A stretch of 64,000 bases of DNA, from contig OY756957.1 in assembly GCA_963580455.1 (NCBI GenBank), positions 3,911,001 through 3,975,000 of the forward strand, in the 5' to 3' direction. Source of the DNA: Euonymus europaeus. Taxonomy: Eukaryota > Streptophyta > Magnoliopsida > Celastrales > Celastraceae. Made by a program: the position numbers and the translations under genes. The notes beneath the pieces are model-generated. The model had not been told where the DNA came from, did not search any database, and saw only the letters and a program-made list of their open reading frames with translations. The stretch's first letter is position 1. Each line of letters starts with the position of its first letter. This document shows, piece after piece, positions 11,745-25,700 of this stretch.

Positions 11745-13258
11745 CTTTTCCTACTTGTGAGTGGGTGACTTGGGATGCCTGCAGTTCTCAGAAAATGCCA
11801 CACCTCCTATTCTCTTTAATCGAGGAACCTCTCCTTTTTCTGATCTTTCACGGAGATCCATCCCCCCAAAACAACTCAAAATCACTTCCAAAATCCCCTC
11901 AAAATCCTCAAAAGTGAAAATTGCATTGCCTTGTCAATCCTGATAATTTCTGTAAACATTTTCTTTGAGGAGTTCATTTATGGGTTCCATTTCAATTTTC
12001 TATCTTTGCTGAGATTTGGGTCTCTCTTTGCCTTCTCAAGTTCACATCTTTAGCATCTGAAAAGAGGAGACTTATAGCTGACAGGTTTTTTTTCCTTCTT
12101 TTTCCTTACTCACTCTCTCCGTCTGCTTCTTTACTTTTAGCTTGAAATGCTGGTTGCAGTGGACTTACATTATGTGCTGATTATTGCAAATTGTTTTTGT
12201 TCCCAGTTTGTTGTATTGAATAGTTTTTGGGATTTTCTTAGTTATGATAGTTGAGATCTGGCTTTTGACCATTTATGTCTCTAGTTGCTTTCCTTGTAAT
12301 TTGGTGTTCATCATTCGCTGTTGAGTGTCATTCTGGTAATTCAAAACTCTGATACCATGACTGTCCCAGATCTAGGTTTCATTTCTATTAATTTTCCTGT
12401 TAAGGCCTGTTATGGCCAAAGTTCCATGTTTATTTCACGGCAAAGAAGTTCTTTTGTGTCCCTACCTAGCATGGGTACATTGCCTCGCTGATCTAATCTG
12501 AATGTTACTTTGCCTTAAATTAATTGCTTTAATCCTGATCTGGGTTTTGTGTGTATTGGAGGTTTCAATTTGGGCGAGGTAATGAATGCTCTAAGCCTCT
12601 AATAGCTTTTCTTGCAGTTTTAGGTTGCTACTTACTTGGTTGAAAGCACGTTCTAGTTTTCGAATGTGATGATCTATGCTTGTTAATGGCAACGGTTATT
12701 CTCGGAATTGTGATAATTTCTTGCTAGATTCATTGCTTATGATTTTAAGCTTAGTGAAACTGATGTCTTAGAACTTATTTGGAAGAAAATGACAGTCAAA
12801 ATTGTGTTTTTTAAATCAGTGAGAGTTAGCATTGCAAAAAGATTTTTGTATCTTTGTCTGTGGCTTTGAATTTGATCTTGGTAATGGTTTTCACTTGATC
12901 CCACTCTCCATAAATTTTGCTTTACTCTATACACGCCAAAACTGCTATGGATGAAGCTTTTTTGAGTAGCTGTTTCCCTTAATTCACTGTAGGCGATTGC
13001 ATTTGAGTTGTTCAACATATAGTAAAGAAAGCATTGACAGAAATGGGTGCAACTGTTTTTTTGGAAAAGCATAATCATTGAGTACCCTACTTGGATGCAT
13101 CAATTTGTCTCAGTTGACAGTCAGCATGCTACTGCCCCTCCTCTCATCACCCCCCATGCCCCTGTTTTTCTTGACTTTTTCAGCCTTTTCTTTTTGGGAT
13201 TAAACCAATCGCTACAACTATGATACAGGTATTTGTTTTGCAATATTGCATTGCCACC
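11745..13258 (+). other. PP2A B' 5'UTR with long leader intron
   Basis: The T/C-rich leader probably runs from about 11745 to a donor near 12084 ('gctgacag|gttttt', weak consensus). The following T-rich intron ends at 'actatgatacag' (13228), so the coding exon starts at 13229. The upstream in-frame ATG at 13220 falls in this intron, which favours the ATG at 13259. The donor position is uncertain. Confidence 0.45.
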
Positions 13259-15314
13259 ATGCTCAAGCAAATTCTCAGCAAACTCCCACGAAAATCATCA
13301 AAATCTGATTCATTCGATTGTGGTGGATTTGATTCCAGCAACATTTCTTCTAACTTTGGCAATGGAATCCAAACTACAAGCTGTACGAATACCTTTTCTA
13401 GTCGGCTAAGCGTTGTTAAGCGTGTGTCTTCAGCTGTTTTTCCTGCAAGCATCATGGCTGGAGTAGAGGCAGTTGAGCCCCATCTATCCTTTAAAGATGT
13501 TTCAAATCAACAGAAGCAGAACCTGTTTGTCAGTAAGTTGAATATGTGCTGCGAGGTGTCCGATATCAACGATCCAGATAAGAATTCTGCTGAGCAAGAT
13601 CTGAAACGTCAGACATTGTTAGAGCTTGTTGATTTTGTTTCTACTGGATCCGCAAAGTTTACTGAGCCGGCCATTGCTGCAATGAGTAAAATGTGTGCAA
13701 TTAACCTCTTCAGGGTTTTCCCCCCCAAGTGCCGTTCCAATAGTACTGGGGGGGAAGTGGAAGATGAAGAGCCTATGTTTGATCCTGCTTGGTCTCATTT
13801 GCAAATTGTGTATGACCTACTCCTTCAGTTTATTGGTTATAATAATCTTGATGTAAAGGTGGCAAAAAAGTTTGTGGATCATGCTTTTCTTTTGAGATTA
13901 CTCGACTTGTTTGATTCTGAGGACCCGAGGGAGAGGGACTGTTTGAAAACAATTCTGCATAGGATTTATGGGAAATTTATGGTGCACAGGCCTTTTATCC
14001 GCAAGGCTGTTAGCAATATCATCTATCGTTTTGTTTTTGAAACTGAAAGACATAATGGAATTGCAGAGCTATTGGAGATTTTTGGGAGTGTTATTAGTGG
14101 CTTTGCGTTGCCATTAAAAGAGGAACACAAGATATTCTTGTGCAGGGCTCTGATTCCTCTACACAAACCAAAATCATTGGGTATTTATCATCAACAGCTG
14201 ACATATTGTGTTGTTCAGTTTATAGATAAAGATCCAAAGCTGGCTTGTACGGTGATTAAAGGGCTTCTAAAATACTGGCCAGTGACGAATAGCCAGAAGA
14301 AGTTGATGTTTATCAGTGAATTGGAAGAGGTTTTGGAAATGACTAGCTTAGCTGAGTTCCAAAAGATTATGGTTCCACTATTTCGGCGTATAGGATCTTG
14401 CCTCAACAGTTCTCATTACCAGGTATGTTTTCCTTCGTAATAGTTCCATGCTCTTTTTTACCTCAGGTTCTTTTGAACTTTTTATGGCTTAGCCCTTTGC
14501 CAATGTACATGGAAGAAATATATGCAAAATCAGTTGATGAACCCGTGTAGAACGGTTCTGGTGCTCTTATTTCTTTGGCTACTGTTTTCATTTTTTTGGC
14601 CCTTATACCAAACAAGTATCATATGTTTTCTGATATGAATAGCAAATAGAGCATGAGGCAAGGATGACATAAGCTGTCACTGATTGAAATGATTTTTAAT
14701 TTAATTCGAAGACGTCTCAAATGAAAAGTAAACCTTCATTGAAAATTGGAAGTCAAGAAAGCTCCAATGCCTTCTTTGGTCATAAGTGGTCACTGATTGC
14801 TTTTGCTTGTTTAGGGAAACAAAAGGCGTGAAAATATATAAAAACATGTACGAGTTAGCTAAGCCAAACTTGGCCGTGTTGCGGCTCTTAGTTAAATGGT
14901 TACATCGTGTATCGTTTATTGTGAAAACCACGGACTTAGATCTTGATTTCTTTTCAGGTAGCTGAACGAGCCCACTTGCTATGGAATAATGAGCATGTTC
15001 TTAATCTTACTGCACATAACCGGCAGGTGATTGTGCCTCTCGTCTTCTCAGCTCTTGAACGAAATTCACAAAATCACTGGAACCAGGCAGTGCTCAACCT
15101 TACACAAAATGTCAAGAAGGTCCTCTATGATATGGATGAAGAGCTAGTACTTACCTGCCAACACGAGTTGGAAGAGGAAGATTCCTTCTCTAACGCAGTA
15201 GCTGAGAAACGGAGACTGACATGGGAACGCCTTGAACACGCTGCTAGTTCCCAACCTCCAGCAGTTAATGTTATCGCTCCTAACAGTCTTGCCACTTGTT
15301 CTGTCGCCTGCTAG
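13259..15314 (+). CDS. PP2A regulatory subunit B' (B56 family)
   Basis: Regulatory subunit that brings the PP2A A-C core to its phosphoprotein targets. Exons 13259-14422 and 14958-15314 give 506 aa, as usual for plant B'. The first residues, MLKQILSKLPRK, match the conserved N-terminus of the gamma/zeta/eta/theta/kappa clade. The B56 HEAT-like domain covers about residues 70-480, with typical segments KFTEPAIAAMSKMCAINLFR, RDCLKTILHRIYGKF, IYYRF-type helices and NHWNQAVLNLTQNVKK. A single intron inside the domain (after HYQ) splits the gene. The start at 13259 has a good context (gccaccATGc) and follows the leader intron acceptor. The last residues, APNSLATCSVAC, have no motif I recognise; the SSL-type peroxisomal signal known from B' theta is absent. 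The exact isoform cannot be assigned without a tree. Confidence 0.93.
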
Positions 15315-17130
15315 CACTTGCGCGGAACGCAAACAGACGTTTGCAGATCTGATTGCACTATAGAAAGAGCGTGTTCTTAATTAAGATTAACCGAGTTTGA
15401 AACGCCAAAACCGGGTTATCATGCTGTAAGATGTTGCATTATAATTTGATTGAGTTGTGATACTGCTGCCTCAAAAGGTTTTGTTTGAAGAATTAGCATT
15501 TGGTGGGTAGAATCCTTTGCTTGCAATTGTGTGTTGACACCCCTCTTGTGTAAATTACCTGTCTGTCTGTCTGTTCTTGCATTTGTTCTATTCATATATA
15601 GGAGTTGTATCCAATCTCTCCTGCTTAAGAATATGGAGATCCTGCTTTCTTACTAGACTTATAACAGCAATATCAAAGCAGTTTGCTTTGATATATTACA
15701 GATGTAAAGGTAATTCATGTATTTGTGAGTTCAGTTTTGGGATTTTTGATCTGTAACTGTTCCTGAAGATTGCAGATTTCATATGGGATTTTTTTTTTTG
15801 TATAATTTTTCAGTGGTATTAATTTTGCACAAATGTACAATATATGAATATATCAAATTAGTTCAAAATAAAATATTTTATAAAAACAATTTAGTACGTA
15901 AAAAATTAAAGTTTTCTTCAAAAATGGTGAAAAAGAAGAAGAAAGATTATAATACAAAAAACAAAAAAACGATCATTTTCCTGTTTGGTGTGGTGTAGCC
16001 TCTAGGAGCTTATCAACTCACAAGCTTATAAGCTTTTAACATTTTATGCGAATATTTAAGAGATGTACAACTTATTTGAAATATAAAACAATTCTAAAAT
16101 ATCCACTCCATTTTTCTCTCTCTTCTAGTAATACTCCTAATAGTAATTTTACGGTTTATACATTATCGTATAACTCTAGTTATACAAACACTATACAATT
16201 TATTTGACATTTTATATGTTATTTATTAATTTTTTAACTTATACGTTATTATTATCTATACTAGCTATTAGTCGGTTACCCACAAAACAAAAAGGAACAT
16301 CTGGGTCCAGGTGAAACAATGACCAATAAATATGAACTATGGACACACAAAGGATTAGACTCGGGGTCTTATTAATAACTTTAGATGTTACTGACTCTGT
16401 TGTCCAATTTAGACAAACAGAGTCCCTCTTCTCGATGGTCAACAAACAAACAATCAGTAATGTTAGCTGGGTGGTGGAAACGGCTCTCTCTGTGTCTAAA
16501 GGTTAGACCCTCTTAAATTCAACTGTGTGGTTGTAATTAATTGTCCTGAGAACCAAAACAAACTATGATCACAGTTAATAATCTTCAACGCCCATATTGA
16601 CCAACACTCGCAAGTTAAAAGTCCTTCCCAGATTGGGAAATTCTATATGCAATAGCCAGTCAATGTTGTCGCTAACCAAATTACTAGTTTTGGAACAATT
16701 AATAATAAAAAAAACACCTTATTCAACAAATTTTTTGACGTGTCGGTACCGAAATTATATATTAATTGGAATAATAAATAGGCATTGGAAACTCGCCTCT
16801 CAACTGCATTTTATTTCCAGTATTTAGTCGTTGGAGGTTCCAGCAGAGTCGTTTGTATGTTTCGACAATTAAGTTCATATATTTGTTGATCAACTGAGAT
16901 TCGACAAAAAGTTAACCGCACAATGGGTACCAAGTACAGTGAAAGTTTCTGTGCATTATTAATTTCCGAGAGTAATGTTATGTGGACTCTACATATGTGT
17001 TTATAATCTATCACTATTTCACATGTCGCATCGATTTTAGATAATAAAAAATGAGATCATATTTTGGAGGTCCGTAAGTGCAAGTCTAATGAGAGTTATA
17101 AATGGGGTGGTATTATATAGTTCCAACTAT
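15315..17130. other. PP2A B' 3'UTR and AT-rich intergenic DNA
   Basis: A 3'UTR probably extends to about 15720. Beyond it the DNA is AT-rich without supported genes or RNA genes. Open frames at 15783-15998 and 16597-16827 are lysine/asparagine-rich by composition only. Confidence 0.4.
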
Positions 17131-17138
17131 CAAAAATA

Positions 17139-17880
17139 ACAGCTCAATCTAAAAAATCATCATTCCAAGGAAAGTGTCAAATGAGGTGCTAGAATAACAA
17201 TTTTGGGGGCGAGATGCTATATTTAACACTTTTTAAAGAGGAGGAGAGGGGTGGTATAAATGGAGGGAACTATAGTTAGAACAGCTCCAAACTCCAAAGG
17301 GAGTGCTAAAATGACACTTTGGGTGGTAAGGGGTTATATCTAGCACTTTTTGAAGAGGATGAGATGAGTGATATAAATGGAGGGGGAAAATGGTTAGAAC
17401 AACTACAAAGGGATTCGCTAAAATGGGGTGCTATAGCGTAAAATAGTGGGGCTAAGATACATTATTTCGATGAGAGGTGTTAAAAAGAGTTTTTTTGAGC
17501 TAAGCCCATTTTAAACACTCTATATCACCTCTTAAATATGTTTCCCACCATTTATACCATCCTCTCATCCTATTCAAAAAGTGCTAAATATAACACCACA
17601 CCACCCAAAGTGCTATTTTAGCACCGTGGATTGATGATTTTTGAATTTGAGATGCTATTTTGATAATTAAAAATAGCATCACATTTAGCAATTCGTTTGA
17701 AGTTATTTTTCAGAGGAGATAATGTGTTTCAAATAGTTTTTTACCCAAAAAAATAAATAAATTTAACACCTCCTTCCATTAGAATCATTGTATTTTAACA
17801 CCCTTCTTTCCCACAATTTATTTTACCACTCCATTTTAGCATCTCTCCTTTGCAGTTGCTCTACCATTAGTTTCTACAGG
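17139..17880. repeat. Tandem plus inverted repeat cluster (MITE-like foldback)
   Basis: Three related units start 'gaacagctc..' at about 17139, 17280 and 17397, with phrases 'gtgctaaaatgacactttgg', 'agcactttttgaagagga' and 'ggtataaatggaggg'. From about 17500 to 17640 the same phrases occur in reverse complement ('ccatttataccatcctctca', 'caaaaagtgctaaatataac', 'cacccaaagtgctatttta'). A further inverted piece near 17812-17865 ('ccattttagcatctctcctt', 'gcagttgctctacc') pairs with the 17397 unit. The whole could fold into a long stem. The superfamily is unclear because no target duplication was found. Confidence 0.7.
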
Positions 17881-19640
17881 CACCACATCTTTGTGGAATC
17901 TTCTTCCTCGTCACTTTCATAATTTCATGTCAATTGTTTGTAGTAGATTTGTCGCACTTATCCAAAACTCATACTCCACATCTTAAACGCTATATATCCA
18001 TGATATTTTTAAAAAATTATTAAGATTTTTTAGTGTACCAAAATGCGGGACACGTGTCCACAAGCGTGAAGGCATAGAAATAAAAATAAAAATAAAAAAG
18101 GAAAAATGTCAATTAATTTTAAGAAACATGAAGACAAGCCAGCTCATCTTGAGAGATACTGTGGTGTCATATTCCCCTTTTCATATTTTAGACCAATTAA
18201 GTAATAAATAAGAATTGCCGTCTCATAAATAAGTGTTTGGATGACGAACTGACTAATTTGATTTACGAATTGAATTATATGTAATCTCGAATTTCGTATT
18301 CGCATCACATCCACTGCCCCTTCGATTTAAAAAAAAAAAAAATACTCGGATGTAACTTAGCTATCAAGTTTGGCTCGCAGATCACAGTCATGCATACACA
18401 TATACATGCACAGTTACATCCACACTGTTAATTCACGTTTATGCCATAAATACGGTTGCACCGTATGTTTGACAATTCCATCTAATCTCTTGGAAAATCT
18501 AATTATTAGGCAGGCGCTAGTATTGAATGTCATTCAAGTTTAACCTACCATGGGAAAACTTTACCTAAACTATGAAATCACTGTCGGTCTGTCTCAATAC
18601 ATTGTAGGAGAAGAAAGCTTCGAAAACTTGTGATGAATCTTCTCCTCCTACTTTTTGACACCTTTTTCTCCTCAAACCGACTGTTATTTCATATTTGTTC
18701 CATCTAACGCAGTAAAGTTGAGAATGATACACACCAAAAATGCCCATGCCGCACCAACCGTTTCAGATTGAATTCAAAACGGACAACAACTCAACCAATC
18801 CCACGCGCCTTTCTGAGACTGAAAACCACTGCACTGCCTTCAACCACAGCTATTAGTCGGAGATCCAAGTCTCGAGGGCTTGTCCGCTTGGGTTTGAGAA
18901 CGTACATGTAAATCTCAAGTTTGACAAGGGTTGAACTTAAAATCGAAACTCTATTTGGGCTCAGTTGAGCACACAGTTGTGTTTTGTTTACGTGATTATA
19001 TTGAAAGATTGTGTTTTGTTGATATAAATGAATATATGATTTGATTTTTTTTATAATAAAAATGAGATTCAATATTTATTTTGACGTAAATTTAATATGA
19101 ACAATATGAAAAAAAAAAATATTGATTTGATTAAAATTGAGAGAAAAAATATATAAATATTTATATTTTGCAGATGTCGCTTATATATGTGTGACTTGAT
19201 TTTCAGATAATAGGAATAAGATCTAATATATGATTAATGATACAACAAATTTTCATGGATCAATTTCATGTAGCTCACCCATGTCAACTGTATAGAAAGT
19301 GACACGTGGTGGAGGATCTTTGCGAGTGGTTATGTTTTATGTACGCGAGTGAGAGTTTTGTGTACGCGCCCCGCCAACAATTTTCTTTTTCGCGGCTATT
19401 AATTAGCCTCTTCTGTTCAGTAACTTAAAACATAGCAGAGAGCGAGAGAGAGAAGAAGTGAGCATTAAATGAAGTTGAACGACTAGTTTTTAGAGAGACA
19501 GATGACGACAGTTATCGATAATGTACAATTGGAGGCCATTAATGCAGTTCTCAACTACCATTGTTGAGGTCCAGAAGTCATTTACACTGTATCCTTAAGT
19601 TTTTGTCTGCTATATTAATCTCTCATTTTCTCATTCTGAG
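17881..19640. other. Intergenic and upstream region of ABCG32
   Basis: No gene is seen. A fragment at 19010-19090 ('gtgttttgttgatataaatg', 'ttttttataataaaaatgag') belongs to the repeat family also seen at 2.8-3.1 kb. A poly-A run lies at about 18330-18343. The proximal promoter and leader of ABCG32 should lie in 19300-19700; no clear TATA box was found. Confidence 0.4.
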
Positions 19641-19705
19641 CCTCAGCTTTGGGTGTTCTCCTAGGGTTCATCGCTTCTCTAGATCCAGATAGGATAGGAA
19701 CCGAA

Positions 19706-22700
19706 ATGTGGAACTCAACGGAGAACGTGTTCGCGAGGACACCGTCGTTCAGGGAGGACGGAGAGGACGAGGAGGCGCTTCGATGGGCAGCGCTTGAGCG
19801 CTTGCCTACTTACTCACGTGCTCGCAGAGGTATTTTTAAGAACCTGCTCGGTGATGCGAAGGAGATCGACGTTGCTGAGTTGGAAGCGCAGGAACAGAGA
19901 ATCGTTCTGGATCGCCTTATTAACTCATTTGAAGACGATCCTGAGAAGTTTTTCGATCGAATGCGGAAGCGATTTGACGCGTAAAGTTTCCTTTTCGGTC
20001 TTCCTATTCATTGTGAACTTTTTTGACGTTGAATGATTATCGAGTATCGAGTTAGAGAGTGAAAGAGAGAGAGAGAGAGAGTTCAATTTGATAATTAAAG
20101 TGCATTGGTAGTTCGTTCTTTTTTTCCTCTGGTCTCTTGTGAAGCTGAAGTTAAGTAGCTTATTTTCACTTGATTTTGGTCCTTGGAATGTTTTTTTTTT
20201 CTCAGTACGGCGGACGTGAGACGGCGGAAGTGTGCGACCATTTGAATTTAATGCTATAAGATTTGACTGTAAATGAATGGATATGTATCCTTGTTTTAGT
20301 TCCTATTCTTTTTCCTTTAAATTTCTGACGAATTATCAAATTGCAGAGTGGACTTGGAATTTCCAAAAATTGAGGTCAGATTTCAAAATCTCACCGTGGA
20401 ATCATTTGTTCGTGTTGGCAGCAGGGCATTGCCGACCATTCCTAATTTTATCTTCAACATGACTGAGGTGAACGATAATTTTTGAAGACCATAAGTTTTA
20501 ATCTTCTGTTCGGGTTTGACGTTATAAGTTTGATTCCAGATTATGTAACTCTAAAAAATGTTATTCAGGCATTTTTTAGGGGTTTGGGGATTTACAGGGG
20601 AAAGAGAAGCAAGCTGACTATTTTAGATGATATTAGCGGGATCATTAGACCTTCTCGGTATGCTTAATTGCTCTTGATTACAGTACCGTTGCCAGTTTTT
20701 AGTGTAAGCTATTATTATAGCAAGTTTTTTGTTGTTGTAGATTGACGCTTCTATTGGGTCCTCCAAGCTCTGGAAAGACTACTCTCTTGTTGGCTCTTGC
20801 TGGACGCCTTAAATCTAACTTGCAGGTACTGAAATTGGTTATGTTTGCAGAGTTGCATAGTGTTTCATTTCTTGATTCATTTATTAATTTGTTTTATCTG
20901 TTCATTTTGTGTAGTTATGTCATATTTTGTTATTGTGAGAAGAGTTGCTAATAGTTGGTTTAACTCTGTTGTGGGGATAAAGAATTGAACTAACCACGAT
21001 GAACTATTAATCAATTGTCTGTTATGAATTTTCCTCATATACTCTCATCTTTGAAATAAATGATAATAATTATTGTATAGTGGCGCCAAAAGAAATGAAA
21101 AAGGGTCCGAATGGCTGCATGGTTGAAACTATTCCAGATAATATGGTCGAGTCATGTTTTTGTCTCTGTTTATTGGAGTTTGAACTCACATTTTTCTTCC
21201 TCTTCTGAATTTAAGTTTGAACTCACATTATTCTTGCTGATATGATTTGTTCTATCAATTTTTTTTGATTTATCATGATGATGCATGGACCAAGCTATTC
21301 CAGATGATACGTTCATGTCATATTCTGTACTCTTTTCATTAGAATTTAAGTTTAACACATGTTATCGTTACTGAAATGGAATGTTCTACCTAAAAGTGAG
21401 GAATTTTATTATAATGATCTTATGGCGCGCAGTTCTCAATTTGCCTTTCTGATTCTTCATTTTCTCAATCCTTAACTTTGTATCTTCAATTCCGTTAAAG
21501 ATTTCAGGAAGAATTACCTACAATGGACACAGTCTAAAGGAGTTTGTTGCTCCAAGGACATCTGCTTATGTCAGTCAAGATGATTGGCACGTCGCAGAGA
21601 TGACTGTGAGGGAAACTCTTGAGTTTGCTGGATGCTGTCAAGGTGTTGGATCCAAGTATGGTAAGCTTACACTAGATGTCCTTTAAGCCACTTGCATCTT
21701 TGCCACATGACTCATGGCCTCATGGGCACATAAGAGCAAAGTGCTTACCCAGACGTTGACATAGAAGTACTTGTGTCAGATATGCTTGTAGAACTCTCAA
21801 GAAGAGAGAAGATTTATGGGATAAAGCCTGATGAAGATCTTGATATTTTCATGAAGGTACTTGTATTTCTGAGCCACTCCTTTTCTTCATGCCTCTACCT
21901 CATCAATGCAAGTAGTTAATTACTGTTTTAATTTTTTTCATCTAGTCTGTTGCATTGGGAGGACAGGAGACGAGCCTAGTTGTGGAGTATATCATGAAGG
22001 TAACCTTTACATGTTTACTATTTACGGCACGCAATACCCTGGTGTTGTTTTTGTCTTTTGACTTTACTAAAATAATACGTATCGTGGTTCAATTCCACAT
22101 CTGGAGTAGCTGAAAAAATGCATCTTACTTTTCAACATAGCATACGTATACCATGCAATTTTTTTAATTCCACTTGCCGTCCACTAAAATACATTCCAGT
22201 TATTTTTACAATGCAGTATAGAATCTCCTTACATATCTCTACGCGTGAAAAATCATAACAGGAATCTCTTGAGTTGTCTTCGTCATCATCTGAGTCTTTA
22301 TTGCAAAAGTTTAGAGTCGGCATGAGTTTATGAGAAAATCAACAGAAGTAACCAGAGTATAGGTTATTCTCCAATTCCAATTCCTTTCCTTTTGGGCTGT
22401 TGAATATGTTGGAATAACTGTTGGTTTTATTACAACTAAATTCCACAATTTTTTTCCAATTCCTTTCCTTTTGGGCTGTTGAATATGTTGGAATAACTGT
22501 TGGTTTTATTACAACTAAATTCCACAATTTTTTCCCCAACTATAGAGTATACATATCTCTTTATATTACTTTATTTCTGGAGAATTTTGATGTTATTTTC
22601 TAAAATCATTATTGTTATAGCATGAATAATATGTATTTTCTTTTATTCTTCTAAATACCACCTCTTATTGGTTAGTTCAATGAAACTTTACATTTATATG

Positions 22701-25700
22701 CCGCTTAAGTTTACGTAGAGGTCAATCATGGATATGTTCTGGACTGTGACATTACAAAACATCATTGAAATGATAGATGCTTCTATCATAGTATTTATTT
22801 GCTTAAGTGGAGGCTAAAGACCTTAAAAGGTTTACCCTCTTCTACTATGCCTACCACAAATAACCCATGATTAACTTTAATTAACACCGTGCAAAAGGAG
22901 ACAAGCACCGTTCTACTTTAAATCTGTGGAAGGTCACACTAAACTAGTTTAGGTTTCAATCTCTTTTAGCATTACTTTCTGAATTTCAAATTGTGTTTGG
23001 AGCTTGTTATTTAAGCTTCAGCCACACTGGTTCGTTCACTTTTAGACTCCTCTATCCATGTCGAATGCAGAATTAATGGTTAAGTTTTGTTTTTCCTCTG
23101 TAATGTAATTGATGGCTGAGTGTTCCAGCTTCACTCTGAGTCTTCTTTTTGCACAAAACTTGAATTACATCCAAAAACTGGTTGAGGTGCTGAATAAATT
23201 TAGCATGTCAATATTGTTTTTCTAGTGAAGTTCAAATGCAAAAAATTGGTATTTATATTCTGATAATTATAGAAATTCTTCCATATTTGGCAAAATATTG
23301 GTTCATTTCGCATGGATTAACCAGAGAATAGGTTAGCTGATATGCAGTTAGCTGTTAACTGAAATTCACATCAAGGGGTATTTGCCCCCTCAAAGAGCTG
23401 GATCAATGCTTAGAATTGAATATCTTTTACGTAATTGTTGAACTTTATTCCTAATTTTCTCGAGTACTGAAATGTGTTGGACAAAGATTTTAGGGTTGGA
23501 CACATGTGCCGATACATTGGTGGGTGATGAAATGCTAAAAGGGATCTCTGGGGGACAGAAGAAGCGGCTCACAACAGGTGCTCTCTTCACTGTGTGTGTG
23601 TCTCTGCCGATGACTCCTTGTCTACTCCCAAGTAAAATCTGAAAATAATTTTTTATTTTATTGTATAGCAAAGCAAAAAAATACATGAAAATTTCGTAAA
23701 CTCCGACAAATTTTGCCACTTGTTTCATAACACCCATTCTAAGACTAAGGGGAAATACAAATTTCAAATAATTGGTAATCCATTTTACGACTAAGAGGGC
23801 TACAAATGATAAGTTGCATTCCTTAACTATTTGTTGTTTTGCTTGATTTTAAAAACATGCATTCATTGCTTAATCACTATAAGTCCATAACCACTCGACT
23901 TTCTGAGTGTTCTGTGTGTTACAAAGTTAATTTAAATGTATGTATCTGATATAGTAATCTGTTTTTATTTAATGATTGTTTGTATGATTTTAAGAGACTT
24001 GCTTTTCTAACTCAAAAGGAAATTCATTTGTAATGTCTCTTTGACGCCCCCCTATAATAACTATTCATTTCTGCAACACCCCCCAACCCCCGCACATAAC
24101 TTCTGGTTTAACACCATGATGATGTCCATATGTGCGAATGCTGAATCCCTTTGTGTTCTTGTCTTTATTTGTTGTGATTGATGCTGACAAGGTGGATGTT
24201 TACATTGCAGGTGAATTACTAGTTGGTCCGGCTAGAGTGCTCTTCATGGATGAGATCTCAAATGGGCTTGATAGTTCAACTACTTATCAAATCATCAAGT
24301 ACCTGAGGCATTCAACTTGTGCACTGGATGGGACCACTGTTATATCTTTACTGCAACCTGCTCCTGAGACTTATCAGTTGTTTGATGATGTTATACTTAT
24401 ATGTGAGGGAAATATTGTCTATCAAGGACCCCGCGGTGCTGTTCTTGATTTCTTTTCACATATGGGCTTTAGATGTCCTCCCAGGAAAAATGTGGCAGAC
24501 TTCTTGCAAGAAGTATGTAGTTAATAGCTTGCAATGTAAATGCATGTTCAATTATACTATAGTTTTACTAAAACTTCACTTGCATGCAGGTTACGTCCAA
24601 GAAGGATCAAGAGCAGTATTGGTCTGCTCCTTACCCACCTTACAAGTACATACCTCCTGAGAAAATTGCTGAAGCATTCCGTTTATATCAAACCGGTAAA
24701 AGTTTGTCTGAGGAATTGGACGTTCCTTTTGATAGACGTTATAATCATCCTGCAGCTTTGTCAACTTCTCGTTATGGTGTAAAAAAGACTGCCCTTCTCA
24801 AGACCAGCTACAACTGGCAAAAGCTGCTGATGAAGCGGAATTCATTTATCTATGTTTTCAAATTTATTCAGGTAATTGTAAGAATTTTATAGGCTAGAAG
24901 GTTAATGGTTTTGTTCATTTATAACTTTGTAAAGCTGGTCACAATGACTCTGCATGTGTCTGAAGCTGCAAATTCTATTTCTGTATTGATTTCTCATACA
25001 TTTTGGTTTTACATCTATCATCTTAAGGTGGAACTCTTTAAAACTTTGAAGCTGATTTATTGACACTGTTTTTTGCAGCTTCTTTTTGTTGCCTTGATCA
25101 CGATGAGTGTTTTTTTCCGGACAACGATGCACAAGAATACAATTGATGATGGAGGCATATATCTTGGGGCACTTTACTTTTCCATGGTCATTATTCTTTT
25201 TAATGGTTTTACAGAGGTTTCAATGTTGGTGGCTAAGCTTCCAGTGGTTTACAAGCACAGGGATTTGCATTTCTATCCAAGTTGGATATACACCATTCCT
25301 TCTTGGGCATTAAGTATCCCAACTTCACTCATTGAATCGGGTTTCTGGGTGGCAGTTACGTACTATGTTATTGGATATGATCCTGAAGTTACCAGGTGAA
25401 ACTTCTGAACTTATTTGAAATGTTCAGTATCCATTGTGGTTGGATTTGAATATTCGGTCGTATTCTAATTATTTAATTTGCAGGTTTTTTGGGCAATTCT
25501 TGTTGTATTTCTTTCTGCACCAGATGTCAATAGCTCTCTTCCGTGTCATGGGATCCTTGGGACGTAACATGATTGTTGCTAACACCTTTGGGTCTTTTGC
25601 TATGCTTGTTGTCATGGCTCTTGGAGGATACATTATTTCAAGAGGTTAATCAACTTTCTGCATGGTCTCAAGTCAGTAATTTATTGCATATGTATATTGA

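Noticed and set aside
19649..19705. In-frame upstream ATG adding 19 residues to ABCG32
   Set aside because: The family begins at MWN..E; the extension has no conserved features, so 19706 is preferred.
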